A DNA stretch of 64,000 nucleotides. Origin: Desulfobaculum bizertense DSM 18034. GTDB lineage: Bacteria; Desulfobacterota; Desulfovibrionia; Desulfovibrionales; Desulfovibrionaceae. The DNA lies in assembly GCF_900167065.1 (NCBI RefSeq), contig NZ_FUYA01000001.1, positions 62,001-126,000 on the forward strand. The letters are read 5' to 3'. The position numbers and the translations under genes were made by a program. This document shows positions 1 through 8,081 of this stretch, one piece after another; the stretch's first letter is position 1, and every line of letters starts with the position of its first letter. The notes under the pieces were generated by a model. The model made no database searches. It saw only the letters and a list, made by a program, of their open reading frames with translations, and was not told where the DNA came from.

Positions 1-1235
1 TGGTCCAGAGGCTGGGGACGCTGGCCGGGGTTTGGGACCCAAAGCATGCGTCCGCGCTGTTCCTCAATGCCGGGGTAAAGTTCTGCTGGTGTGAATTCGA
101 ATTCGACCTCGACAGCCTCGTTAAACCCGAGGCCCCGGAGTTCCTGTGCCAGAAGTCCAGAAAGCTCTCCTGCGGCGGTTTCTCGCGCGGCATTGAGGCA
201 TTCTATGCACTTTTTAAGACGCGAAGCACAGTCTGTTTCCTGCTTTTCAAGCTGGGCAAGGTCCAAGGCACAGGAATCAAGGAAAGAAATATTGGCATCC
301 ATTTCTGCGCGAAATTCAAGAATCTCGTTGAGATTTCGATTCAGTTTGCGCTTGAGCTGGGCCAGCTCAAAAAGCCGGGCTTCAATGTTTTCCAGCTCGC
401 CCTCGCTCTGAGAATTGCGCTGAATGTGATGCAGGCGGGTTTCCAGCTCCCGGAGCTTGAGCCGCATTTCTTCGACGTCTTCGGCATCTTCACGCCAGTC
501 GTCGTCAAGGCTTGCCAGCGCATCCATTTCTCTCGCCAAAAGAGAAATTCGTTCATGCAGGCTGCCTTCTTCGCCATAAAATGCGGCCAGCGCGGTTTCA
601 ACAGTCTTGGCCGCGTCGGCGGAGTCTTTGAGCTGCTGTTTTTGCTCCAGAAGTTCATCTTCCTCACCCGGCTGAGGGTCAACTTTTTCAATGAACTGGA
701 GCTGGAATTCCATGAATTCGCGTTTGTCTGACAGCTCCCGCATTTTGCTGCTGAGTTCCTCGCGTTTTTTGAGCAGCTCATGAAGCTCGGCGAGCAGGGC
801 GTTTTTTTGCAAAACAAGCTCTCGGTCATCAAGGAATTCGTCGAGGACTTTTCCCTGATAGGAAGGCGAGAGCAGGCGCTGCTGCCCATGCTGGCTGGTG
901 TGGAGCAAAAGGCGTGGCTTCAGCTCCCGAACAGAGCTTTGTGAACTCAGTCGGTCATTAATGAATATGCGGCTTCGCCCTGTTTCGGCGTTGAGTTCTC
1001 GGCGGAGGATGCATTCGTTGCCATCCACCTGAAACACGGCTTCCACAGAAGCTTTGTTTGTGCCTGGGCGCACCATGTCTTTACCGAGTTTGTCCCCGGT
1101 CAAAAAACTGAGTGCACGAAGGATAAAGCTTTTGCCAGCGCCGGTTTCGCCTGTCAGGACGTTAAGGCCTGAAGCGAACTCAAGTTCGACGTCGTCGATA
1201 AGGGCGAGATGTTGTATGCGAAGGTATTCAAGCAT
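1..1235 (-). CDS. recN: DNA repair ATPase RecN (N-terminal part, cut by window edge)
   Basis: SMC-like ATPase acting in recombinational repair of double-strand breaks. Reading the minus strand from the ATG at 1235 gives MLEYLRIQHLALIDDVELEF followed by the Walker A motif GETGAGKS near residue 30, then about 300 residues of charged, coiled-coil-like sequence, as expected for the RecN arm. The frame stays open to base 1, so about 411 codons are present of a protein usually near 550 residues; the C-terminal ATPase half with the signature motif and Walker B lies outside. An AGGA Shine-Dalgarno sits 6 bases before the start. The gene is divergent from the AhpF-like gene. Confidence 0.9.
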   Translation of the reverse strand, partial: MLEYLRIQHLALIDDVELEFASGLNVLTGETGAGKSFILRALSFLTGDKLGKDMVRPGTNKASVEAVFQVDGNECILRRELNAETGRSRIFINDRLSSQSSVRELKPRLLLHTSQHGQQRLLSPSYQGKVLDEFLDDRELVLQKNALLAELHELLKKREELSSKMRELSDKREFMEFQLQFIEKVDPQPGEEDELLEQKQQLKDSADAAKTVETALAAFYGEEGSLHERISLLAREMDALASLDDDWREDAEDVEEMRLKLRELETRLHHIQRNSQSEGELENIEARLFELAQLKRKLNRNLNEILEFRAEMDANISFLDSCALDLAQLEKQETDCASRLKKCIECLNAARETAAGELSGLLAQELRGLGFNEAVEVEFEFTPAELYPGIEEQRGRMLWVPNPGQRPQPLD

Positions 1236-1546
1236 GGTTTTCCTGAGAGAAACAGTATCCCGACTGTCGTAAATTTACCAGTTCCTTTCCTCGGGCAGAT
1301 TTTGTGCTTAAGGTCCCAAAATAATAATGCTAACTGTAATCTATCTTGTAACTCTTGAGGATAGTTAATTTTTTGATGCAAAGTGAGCGCAAAGTCCATA
1401 TTGTATCCGCAAAAATATAATGGAAAAGCAGGCTCGAAACTGGCACTATTGCAATGGGAAAAGTATAACTTGTTGTCAATATTTACTCTTGGATGAAAAA
1501 CATAACGATTTTTTTTGCCGGAGTTAGCCGGTAGGGAGTCTCCTTT
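1236..1546. other. Divergent intergenic region recN / ahpF-like
   Basis: This 311-base spacer separates two divergent genes and must hold both promoters. It is AT-rich, with a TATAAT hexamer at about 1419, but no convincing -35 partner or PerR-like palindrome was seen. GGGAG at 1534-1538, 8 bases before the downstream ATG, is the likely ribosome site. No gene is visible. Confidence 0.5.
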
Positions 1547-3223
1547 ATGACGAGCAACGAGCATTCGGATAATAATTCTTACGACTGGTTCATTCCAGAA
1601 GAAAGTCGGGATCACTTGCGGGAAGCCTTTGAGGAACTTCAGAAACCAGTGTATCTGGAACTCTTTACCCGTAACGGTGACAACGATGCCTACAACGAAG
1701 CAACCGTTCGCTTTTGCCGCGACTTGGCAGTGTTGTCCGACAAGGTTGTACTTGCGGAATATTCCACTGACAGTGAACAGGCTTCGAAACGCGGTGTTGA
1801 TCGTTCGCCGTGCATTGTCTTCAACCCTGATGAGCTTCATCTCACGTACATTGGTGCACCGCTCGGGCAGGAAGCCCGCGCCTTTGTCGAGGTCATACTT
1901 CATCTTTCGGCCGGAGACAGTGGACTTTCTGCGGTATCTCGGGAAATGATGGCCGAGCTTTCTGAGGAGAGGGAAGTCAAAGTCTTTGTCAGCCCGACCT
2001 GCCCGTATTGTCCCGGACAGATGCTCAACGCCTTTCGCGCTGCCATCGAAAATCCGAAGCTCGTTTCTGCCATCTGTATCGAAACGTCAGAAAATCAGGA
2101 TCTGGCCCTGAAATATCAGGCCAGTTCTTTACCCAAGACAGTCATCAATGAAACGTTTACCCAGAAGGGACTCTTCCCTGAAGAGCGGTTTATTGTTGAA
2201 CTCGTCAACCTGCGAACAGCAGAAGAGTTGCTTCGCGAGCATGACAGTGAACAGCCAGAAGCCAATGTCCCTAAAAAGAAAAGCACAGACGCTGTGCAGA
2301 TTGATGTCGTTGTTATTGGCGCTGGTCCCGCTGGCCTTGCCGCGTCTATTTATACCGAACGCGCAGGGTTGAGTAGTATTGTCTTGGAAAAAAATGTGAT
2401 TGGGGGACAGGTTTCGCTCACCCCAGAAGTCGAAAACTATCCCGGCTACAAGCGAGTCGGGGGGATTGAGTTGATGGACCTCATGGCAAATCACGCCCGT
2501 GAGTACAGCGACATCAAGGTCGGTGAGGAAGTCGAAGAAATAAAGGTTGGCAAAGATCTGGAAGTCTTTACCAATAAAACACATTACATCGCACGTGCCG
2601 TTATTCTCGCGACGGGCGCTACCGCAAAAATGCTCGGCGTCCCAGGAGAAAATGATTTGTTTGGTCGCGGTGTCTCTGTTTGCGCAAGCTGTGACGGCTG
2701 GGCCTACAAAGGGAAAAGCGTCATCGTTGTCGGTGGCGGAAGCTCTGCCCTGACTGAGGCCCTGCACCTTCACAACATGGGCGTTAAGGTGACTCTTGTG
2801 CACCGGAGAGATGCTTTTCGGGCAGAAAAACACCTCCAGAAAAATGTCGAAAGAGAGGGAATTCAGGTCTTGTGGAACACCGTCGTCGAAAAATTCGTCG
2901 GCGATGACGATGGATTGAAAAAAGTCCACTTCCGCAATGTCGCTGAGGATTCCGAGTTCGATCTCGACATGGACGGTGCCTTTATCGCCATCGGATGGAA
3001 ACCAGAAACACCACTCGCCCAGCAGCTCGGCGTCAAGACCAATGATTGGGGATACATTGATGTTGACCGACATATGCGGACGAACATCCCACGGGTCTAC
3101 GCCTGTGGCGATGTGATCGGGGGAGTGCAGCAAATCGTGACGGCTGTGGGCGAGGGAGCTACAGCCGCTTTGGCTGTTTTTGAGGATATTTCCAATCCTT
3201 ATTGGAAAGAGGTGGAGGATTAG
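1547..3223 (+). CDS. AhpF/thioredoxin reductase-like flavoprotein with N-terminal thioredoxin folds
   Basis: NAD(P)H- and FAD-dependent disulfide reductase of 558 residues. Residues 1-230 resemble the double thioredoxin-fold N-terminal domain of AhpF, with redox pair CPYC at 152-155 in the second fold only. Residues 250-558 are a thioredoxin reductase module: FAD motif GAGPAG at about 258, redox pair CASC followed by D at 379-382, nucleotide motif GGGSSA at about 396, HRRDAF at about 419, and a C-terminal ACGD FAD motif. Electrons probably pass from NAD(P)H via FAD and CASC to CPYC and then to a partner. No ahpC is adjacent; a PerR-type regulator and rubrerythrin follow, suggesting peroxide defence. 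A thioredoxin-reducing role is an alternative. Confidence 0.85.
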   Translation: MTSNEHSDNNSYDWFIPEESRDHLREAFEELQKPVYLELFTRNGDNDAYNEATVRFCRDLAVLSDKVVLAEYSTDSEQASKRGVDRSPCIVFNPDELHLTYIGAPLGQEARAFVEVILHLSAGDSGLSAVSREMMAELSEEREVKVFVSPTCPYCPGQMLNAFRAAIENPKLVSAICIETSENQDLALKYQASSLPKTVINETFTQKGLFPEERFIVELVNLRTAEELLREHDSEQPEANVPKKKSTDAVQIDVVVIGAGPAGLAASIYTERAGLSSIVLEKNVIGGQVSLTPEVENYPGYKRVGGIELMDLMANHAREYSDIKVGEEVEEIKVGKDLEVFTNKTHYIARAVILATGATAKMLGVPGENDLFGRGVSVCASCDGWAYKGKSVIVVGGGSSALTEALHLHNMGVKVTLVHRRDAFRAEKHLQKNVEREGIQVLWNTVVEKFVGDDDGLKKVHFRNVAEDSEFDLDMDGAFIAIGWKPETPLAQQLGVKTNDWGYIDVDRHMRTNIPRVYACGDVIGGVQQIVTAVGEGATAALAVFEDISNPYWKEVED

Positions 3224-3240
3224 ATCACATTTAATCTGCT

Positions 3241-3272
3241 GGGGCGGTTCACGGCAGAACCGCCCCTTTTTT
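3241..3272 (+). terminator. Intrinsic terminator after AhpF-like gene
   Basis: A perfect 10-bp stem, GGGGCGGTTC paired with GAACCGCCCC, with loop ACGGCA and six T residues, begins 18 bases after the stop codon. It separates the flavoprotein gene from the perR-like gene. Confidence 0.92.
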
Positions 3273-3474
3273 AACGTTGGAGAAGTCTTTTGACCGTCGT
3301 TCATGCGAGAATCGTCCGAGGTTTCGCCTCCTTATCTTTTACTGAAAGGCGGGATTTCCAAGGTGTTTTTAATGAATCTGAAATCGTTGCCGCGCTTTGC
3401 GGAAGAGAAAGAAAAAAGCCTTGACTTCTACGCTTAACAGTAATAGTTCCTATTTGTGTAAGGAGGGTGTCGAT

Positions 3475-3900
3475 ATGGAAGCAAAGAGACCTAAGCGGAT
3501 GACTAAGCAACGCAAGATCATCCTTGAGGAGCTTCGGAAACTCACATCTCACCCTACAGCAGACGAGCTGTATGAGATTGTCCGTGCGCGTTTGCCACGG
3601 GTCAGTCTCGGGACAGTTTATCGAAACCTTGAGGTATTGTCTGAACAGGGTGACATCCTAAAACTGGAGTCCGCTGGAAGCCAGAAACGTTTTGATGGTA
3701 ACCCTGAACCGCATTACCATATCCGCTGCGTGCAGTGCGGCAGAGTTGGTGATGTGGAACATGATGGTGAAGTCGTGCTGCCTTCTATGGAGCATTTCCA
3801 TTGCGAAGGCTTTACTATTCATAGTCAATCTCTTGAGTTTTATGGATTATGCGCAGACTGCCAGGAAAAGCTGGAAGCCCGCGAAGCTGTCGGATTGTAG
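3475..3900 (+). CDS. perR: PerR-type Fur family transcriptional repressor
   Basis: Metal-dependent DNA-binding repressor of 141 residues. The N-terminal half carries the winged helix (TKQRKIILEEL, then SLGTVYRNLEVL). The C-terminal half has two CxxC structural zinc pairs (CVQC and CADC) and the regulatory segment RFDGNPEPHYHIRC. Aspartate in RFD, where Fur proteins generally have glutamate, is a feature of peroxide-sensing PerR, and the His-Tyr-His after it fits the Fe site. The start at 3475 is preferred over an in-frame ATG at 3397 because AAGGAGG ends 8 bases upstream of it. Flanked by an AhpF-like gene and rubrerythrin, typical PerR targets; assignment to PerR rather than Fur is strong but inferred. 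Confidence 0.85.
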   Translation: MEAKRPKRMTKQRKIILEELRKLTSHPTADELYEIVRARLPRVSLGTVYRNLEVLSEQGDILKLESAGSQKRFDGNPEPHYHIRCVQCGRVGDVEHDGEVVLPSMEHFHCEGFTIHSQSLEFYGLCADCQEKLEAREAVGL

Positions 3901-3926
3901 CACGCAAACCTTTTCGTCTGTTTACG

Positions 3927-3955
3927 TTGCAGCTTGTGCAAGAATATCGCACAAT
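3927..3955 (+). promoter_or_regulatory. Candidate rubrerythrin promoter with overlapping inverted repeat
   Basis: TTGCAG (3927-3932), a 17-base spacer and CACAAT (3950-3955) form a weak sigma-70-like promoter. An inverted repeat, TTGTGC (3934-3939) and GCACAA (3949-3954) separated by 9 bases, covers the spacer and -10 region. A repressor bound there would block the promoter; the PerR-type protein encoded just upstream is the obvious candidate, though the repeat does not resemble the Bacillus PerR box. Confidence 0.4.
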
Positions 3956-3991
3956 ACAGTATCTTAAAAATAACAGCATATGGAGTGCATG

Positions 3992-4567
3992 ATGAAATCT
4001 ATTGTTGGATCCAAAACTGAGAAGAACATTCTGACTGCATTTATCGGTGAGTCTCAGGCTCGTAATAAGTACACCTACTGGGCTAGTGTTGCAAAGAAAG
4101 AGGGATATGTTCAGATCTCTGCAATCTTTGCAGAAACCGCTGACCAGGAAAAAGAACACGCTAAGCGTTTGTTTAAGCTGCTCGAAGGTGGAGAAGTCGA
4201 GGTCGCCGGTGCTTTCCCCGCTGGTGTGATTGGCAACACCATGGAAAACCTTTTGGCCGCCGCCGCTGGCGAGCAGGAAGAGCATGAGCACATGTATCCT
4301 TCCTTTGCCGTCATCGCTCGCGAAGAAGGCTTTAACGAGATCGCCGCGATCTTCGAAGCTATTGCCAATGCTGAAAAATTCCACGAGAAGCGTTATCGCG
4401 CACTCGCTGCCAACATTGAAAACGGAACCGTTTTCAAGAAGGGTGACAAAATCGTGTGGCGTTGCCGCAACTGTGGCTACATCCACGAAGGTGTCGAAGC
4501 TCCCAAGCTTTGCCCCGCTTGCGCTCACCCGCAGGCTCACTTCGAAGTGAAAACCGAAAACTGGTAA
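3992..4567 (+). CDS. rbr: Rubrerythrin
   Basis: Cytoplasmic non-heme di-iron peroxidase that reduces hydrogen peroxide in anaerobes, 191 residues. The N-terminal four-helix domain carries the ligand motifs ESQARNKY, EKEH, EEHEH and EKFHEKRY. The C-terminal rubredoxin-like domain has CRNCGYIHEG and CPACAHP, the FeS4 site. Three in-frame ATGs lie at 3980, 3989 and 3992; GGAG at 3982-3985 favours 3992. It directly follows the PerR-type regulator and is probably derepressed by peroxide. Confidence 0.93.
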   Translation: MKSIVGSKTEKNILTAFIGESQARNKYTYWASVAKKEGYVQISAIFAETADQEKEHAKRLFKLLEGGEVEVAGAFPAGVIGNTMENLLAAAAGEQEEHEHMYPSFAVIAREEGFNEIAAIFEAIANAEKFHEKRYRALAANIENGTVFKKGDKIVWRCRNCGYIHEGVEAPKLCPACAHPQAHFEVKTENW

Positions 4568-4597
4568 ACACCACTTCGTCTCTTAGTTAAAAGCATG

Positions 4598-4631
4598 AAA
4601 AAACCGCCCCAGCTCGCTGAGGCGGTTTTTT
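4598..4631. terminator. Bidirectional intrinsic terminator between rubrerythrin and unknown gene
   Basis: AAAAACCGCC pairs with GGCGGTTTTT around an inner CAGC/GCTG stem. It has T runs on both strands and lies between convergent genes, so it can stop transcription from either side. Confidence 0.85.
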
Positions 4632-4670
4632 CTCGTTCTTCATTTCTTTCTTTTTTTCTTCTTTTTCTCA

Positions 4671-5087
4671 TTACAGAGATTTGGCGCGGCGAACTGCTGG
4701 TGACTTCTGAATTAAATCTGTGATCAGCAGACCCAGTGTCATGTCTTCAGCATTGTCCTCGTTCATCGCTCCAAGAATATATCCCTTCAGTGTTTGGCAG
4801 CGCTCTGTCAGCTCCGCCTCGTACTCTTGGTCTTGTGTATATTTGCTCGCAGACTCCAGAACGTCCATCAGTTCATGGTTCCACTCGTCTGTGTCCGAAA
4901 CATAGTATTGCAGGACTTCACGGATTTTGAGCACTCCAAAAAGCACCCCCTCCGTTGTCGTATAATCTTTTGAAAATATCTGTCCGTCGCTCAGCGTCGG
5001 GCGCGTATGTTTATGCGAAACGCGACTCGCGACCCGCTTCGCTTCCTTCTTCTTCCTAAATTCAGCCAGGGCTACGATACCACTCAT
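4671..5087 (-). CDS. Conserved-looking hypothetical protein, 138 aa
   Basis: I do not recognise a family. The protein is soluble, with a basic N-terminus (FRKKKEAKRVASRVSHKHTR), then an acidic, mostly helical body containing WNHELMDVLESASKY and a hydrophobic segment LGLLITDLI near the C-terminus. There is no signal peptide or membrane segment. A strong AGGAGG lies 8 bases before the ATG at 5087, and base use matches surrounding genes, so it is very likely expressed. It is a single-gene unit between two terminator-bearing regions, with repeat copy A upstream. Confidence 0.7.
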   Translation of the reverse strand: MSGIVALAEFRKKKEAKRVASRVSHKHTRPTLSDGQIFSKDYTTTEGVLFGVLKIREVLQYYVSDTDEWNHELMDVLESASKYTQDQEYEAELTERCQTLKGYILGAMNEDNAEDMTLGLLITDLIQKSPAVRRAKSL

Positions 5088-5149
5088 GCTGCAGACCTCC
5101 TGTCTCGCTTTTATCCCTTATCGGACCTTTATGAGCTAACTTTAGGGAA

Positions 5150-5660
5150 GGTTACGAGACGTTGTCTCGTGTTCTGTCAGAGCAAGGGGAGGGTGGGTAC
5201 GAGACGCTGTCTCGTGCTCTGCAAGGGACGCTAGGGTGGGCGGGCGGGGGGTCTGTCCCCGCACCTCTGCAAGGGGCGCTGCCCCTTGACCTCGCCCAAG
5301 GACGAGGCCCTTGGGAATCCCGCTTTCGCCCGAAATAAAAGGGGACCGAAATGTGATGAGAGCTACGCTCTCCTCTCCATTTCGGTCCCCTTTTTTTCGG
5401 TCTAGTTAACTGCGCGTGTGTTCTTTTTCTTTGCGCCTCAACCCTTTCTTTCTGAACGCTCGCGTTCAAAAAGAAAACGGTGGCAACGCACGGGAAAGAG
5501 AAGGGGCTCTCGACGTTATGCCCAACAAGTTTGAATTTCATTCACGCGAAGCGTGGATGGAATTCAAACTCGCTGAGGATACGTAAGGGAATCATTCCCT
5601 TACGCGGGGGTTTGGGGGCAGGCCCCCAATCTTCTTCCCTCCCTCCCGCCCATCCAGCAA
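5150..5660 (+). repeat. Composite hairpin-array repeat, copy A
   Basis: Non-coding DNA built of ordered palindromes: ACGAGAC/GTCTCGT at 5154-5170 and again at 5199-5215; AAGGGGC/GCCCCTT at 5271-5287; CCCAAGG/CCTTGGG at 5295-5315; a long hairpin GGGGACCGAAATG...CATTTCGGTCCCC at 5341-5390 with A and T runs outside; a TTTCTTT-rich stem at 5445-5476; a 19-bp stem with GAA loop at 5529-5569; CGTAAGGGAAT/ATTCCCTTACG at 5582-5604; TTGGGGGC/GCCCCCAA at 5612-5629; then a GGATGGGCGGG tail (reverse strand) to about 5660. The same order occurs in three other copies. This copy has an extra GAGAC palindrome. It lies downstream of dsrP, beyond that operon's terminator, and upstream of the 138-residue unknown. 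Confidence 0.9.
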
Positions 5661-5690
5661 GCACTAACGCGCTGTTCTCTCTTTCCCACA

Positions 5691-5723
5691 AAAAAAGCCC
5701 TCCTGCTTTTGCAGGAGGGCTTT
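5691..5723 (-). terminator. Terminator of the dsr operon
   Basis: On the minus strand AAAGCCCTCCTGC pairs with GCAGGAGGGCTTT around AAAA and runs into TTTTTTT, about 20 bases past the dsrP stop codon. Confidence 0.92.
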
Positions 5724-5743
5724 GTAATCGAGTCGTCTTCGGT

Positions 5744-6901
5744 TTAGGAAGCGGCTTCTTTTTTTACGGTGACGGCGATTTTCCAAAGCACAGTCACGAT
5801 GAGCGCACCGAGGGCGTAAATGCCCATAGAGATGGTCAGCTCGATGCCGGAGGGGATGTACGGAGTCACGCCCTCGAACATATTGGGGATGAAGCCCGCC
5901 ACGACGAGTCCGAGGCCTTTGTCGATCCAGGTTGCTGCGATAAGGATCAGCAGCGCGAAGATCAGGAGAGGCTTGTTGTTCCGGAAGCGGGGCGGAATGA
6001 GCAGGACCAGGGAGAGGATGCCCATGAAGGAGGCAGCCCAGAAGTACGGTACAAGCTCAGTGTGTCCCTCGAGGCCGGAGAACAGGTAGACGATAGACGC
6101 CTTGTGGCCTGGGATATTGGAGTAGAACGCGGTGAAGAGTTCGAGCAGGAAGAAGAAGACGTTAGCAACCATAGCGTAGGTAATGATCTTCGCGAGCATG
6201 CTGACAGCTTCTTTACCGAGCTTAAACTTTGCGACCTTTTCCACGACCATGAGCAGGAGCAGCATGATAGCAGGACCTGCGCAGAATGCGGAAGCGAGGA
6301 AGCGGGCAGCCATGATAGCGGTAAGCCAGTAATGGCGGCCGGGGACACCAGCGTACAGGAATGCGGTAACGGTATGAATGGAGAAAGCGAACGGCACGGA
6401 GATGATGGCCAGAACGCGGACCCATTTAGCGTAGGGCACGCCTTTCTTCTGAGCTTCGAGGGAAGCCCAGCCGACGATGATGTTCAGGAAGAGGTATCCG
6501 TTAAGTACGAGAGCGTCCCAGAACAAGACTGAATTGGGAGTCGGGTGGATAACGAGGTTAAACAGTCGCTGCGGCTGACCAAGGTCAACGATAACGAAGA
6601 GCAGGCACATGATGATAGCACCAATAGCCATGAATTCGCCGAAGACGACGAGGTTGCCGAACTTTTTATAATTATGGAAATAATAGGGCAATACCAGCAT
6701 AACGCCGGAAGCAGCAACACCAACGAGGTAGGTGAGCTGGGCAATGTAGAAGCCCCAGGAAACGTCGCGGCTCATGTCGGTAACGACGAGGCCTTCCTGG
6801 TACTGGATGACATAGGCCCCAAAGCCAATACCGATGAGCACCAGCAGGAAGCCGATCCAGCCCCAGTATCTTTTATCTCCGGTAAGTGCTTTTTCGAGCA
6901 T
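5744..6901 (-). CDS. dsrP: DsrP, NrfD-like membrane subunit of the DsrMKJOP complex
   Basis: Integral membrane quinone-interacting subunit of 385 residues, family NrfD/PsrC. It begins MLEKALTGDKRYWGWIGF and shows about ten hydrophobic helices, with DMSRDVSWGFYIAQLTYLVG in the first third, the typical NrfD start. In the Dsr complex it works with the ferredoxin DsrO and cytochrome DsrJ as the periplasm-facing module. It is the last gene of the operon, 11 bases after dsrO, and is followed by an intrinsic terminator. Confidence 0.95.
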   Translation of the reverse strand: MLEKALTGDKRYWGWIGFLLVLIGIGFGAYVIQYQEGLVVTDMSRDVSWGFYIAQLTYLVGVAASGVMLVLPYYFHNYKKFGNLVVFGEFMAIGAIIMCLLFVIVDLGQPQRLFNLVIHPTPNSVLFWDALVLNGYLFLNIIVGWASLEAQKKGVPYAKWVRVLAIISVPFAFSIHTVTAFLYAGVPGRHYWLTAIMAARFLASAFCAGPAIMLLLLMVVEKVAKFKLGKEAVSMLAKIITYAMVANVFFFLLELFTAFYSNIPGHKASIVYLFSGLEGHTELVPYFWAASFMGILSLVLLIPPRFRNNKPLLIFALLILIAATWIDKGLGLVVAGFIPNMFEGVTPYIPSGIELTISMGIYALGALIVTVLWKIAVTVKKEAAS

Positions 6902-6912
6902 GGCTCACCACC

Positions 6913-7683
6913 TTAGATGATGTAGAAGACGCTGGGGTTTGTGCCCAGGTCAGGTTTACGGCGAATAGAGTAGTTCTCTGCCAGGGCTTTTCTGACCTCA
7001 GAGTTGGGGTCACCCAGATCGCCGAACAGGATTTTCCCTTCAGACGCTTCGACACAGAGGGGCATTTTGCCCTCGGAGAGGCGTTCCACACAGAAGTCGC
7101 ACTTTTCGACGACACCCTTGGTGCGTGTGGGGTACTTGGGGTTTTCCTTTTTCAGGCCATTTCTGGGGTCCTGGAAGTTGAAGCTACGGGAACCGTAGGG
7201 GCAGCCAGCCATGCAGAAGCGGCAACCGATGCAACGGTGCATATCCATCATGACGATGCCGTCGGCGCGTTTGAAGGTGGCCTGAGTAGGACACACGCGC
7301 ACGCAGGGCGGTTCTTCACAGTGGTTGCAAAGCAGCGGGAAGGGCTTCTCTTCGACTTCTTCGCTCATGAACTCGTTGTGAGCATGGGGGAAGGTGTGAT
7401 GGAAGCTGTCCAGCCACATCCATTTGACTTCTTTTTTCCCAGAGAATTCTGGCACGTTATGGTAGACGTGGCAGGCTTCGATCAGGGGCTTGTAGTCGTC
7501 AGCGGAGTGGAACTTTCGGGTATCGATGACCATGCCCCAGCGCTTTGCTTTGAGCTGTTCTGGCTTTGGGGTCATGTGGTCATAGTGGGGCAGGTAGCTC
7601 GCAGCGGCGGTACCTGCGCCTGCAGCGACACCGAGGGTGGTGACGGCTGCAACCTTCAGAAAGTTACGTCTGGTATTTTTCAT
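6913..7683 (-). CDS. dsrO: DsrO, periplasmic iron-sulfur subunit with Tat signal
   Basis: Ferredoxin-like electron carrier of 256 residues. The N-terminus has a twin-arginine signal, RRNFLK, followed by the hydrophobic VAAVTTLGVAAGAGTAAA, so it is exported folded. Cysteine clusters include CNHCEEPPCVRVCPTQA, CIGCRFCMAGCPYG and CDFC, fitting several [4Fe-4S] centres as in the DmsB/PsrB family. The stop codon abuts the preceding dsrJ gene directly, and dsrP follows after 11 bases. It should transfer electrons between DsrJ and DsrP. Confidence 0.95.
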   Translation of the reverse strand: MKNTRRNFLKVAAVTTLGVAAGAGTAAASYLPHYDHMTPKPEQLKAKRWGMVIDTRKFHSADDYKPLIEACHVYHNVPEFSGKKEVKWMWLDSFHHTFPHAHNEFMSEEVEEKPFPLLCNHCEEPPCVRVCPTQATFKRADGIVMMDMHRCIGCRFCMAGCPYGSRSFNFQDPRNGLKKENPKYPTRTKGVVEKCDFCVERLSEGKMPLCVEASEGKILFGDLGDPNSEVRKALAENYSIRRKPDLGTNPSVFYII

Positions 7684-8067
7684 CTACATACCCTCCTTAG
7701 GAGCGATATGGCAGTCCCAGCAGTACGGATTGACTGCTGCTGCGGTATGGCACTTGTCGCAGAACTGCTCTTTGGAGGTATGGCACTTCATGCAGGTTTT
7801 CTGCAGGCTCATTTCGTAGTGCTTTCCATTGAGCTTGCTGGTGTAGACGCGATTGCCGTTACGGACAACTTCGTCACGCCATATGTTGAGCATGTGCATA
7901 TGCTCAGCTTTCATCCAGTTGGGGTCTTCGATGCATTCCGTAGCGTTAGCAGGCTTCTGGAGTTCGGGGGTGACATATGAAGCCTGCCCCACGTTGTACC
8001 AGAAAGGGAATGTCATCAAGGCGAGGAATACGATGATTCCGGCTATGATCTTTCCACCATCATACAT
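7684..8067 (-). CDS. dsrJ: DsrJ, triheme cytochrome c
   Basis: Periplasmic cytochrome of 127 residues held by an uncleaved N-terminal membrane helix (IIAGIIVFLALMTFPFW). Three CxxCH heme-binding motifs are visible near the C-terminus: CMKCH, CDKCH and CWDCH, matching the three hemes known for DsrJ. It is shorter than many cytochromes, as usual for this family. It lies 14 bases after dsrK, with no gap to dsrO, so co-translation is likely. Confidence 0.96.
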   Translation of the reverse strand: MYDGGKIIAGIIVFLALMTFPFWYNVGQASYVTPELQKPANATECIEDPNWMKAEHMHMLNIWRDEVVRNGNRVYTSKLNGKHYEMSLQKTCMKCHTSKEQFCDKCHTAAAVNPYCWDCHIAPKEGM

Positions 8068-8081
8068 TTAGTTTCCCTCCA

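Noticed and set aside
3397-3474. Longer N-terminus of the PerR-type protein.
   Set aside because: The internal ATG at 3475 has a strong Shine-Dalgarno and the normal family start; the added residues overlap the likely promoter.
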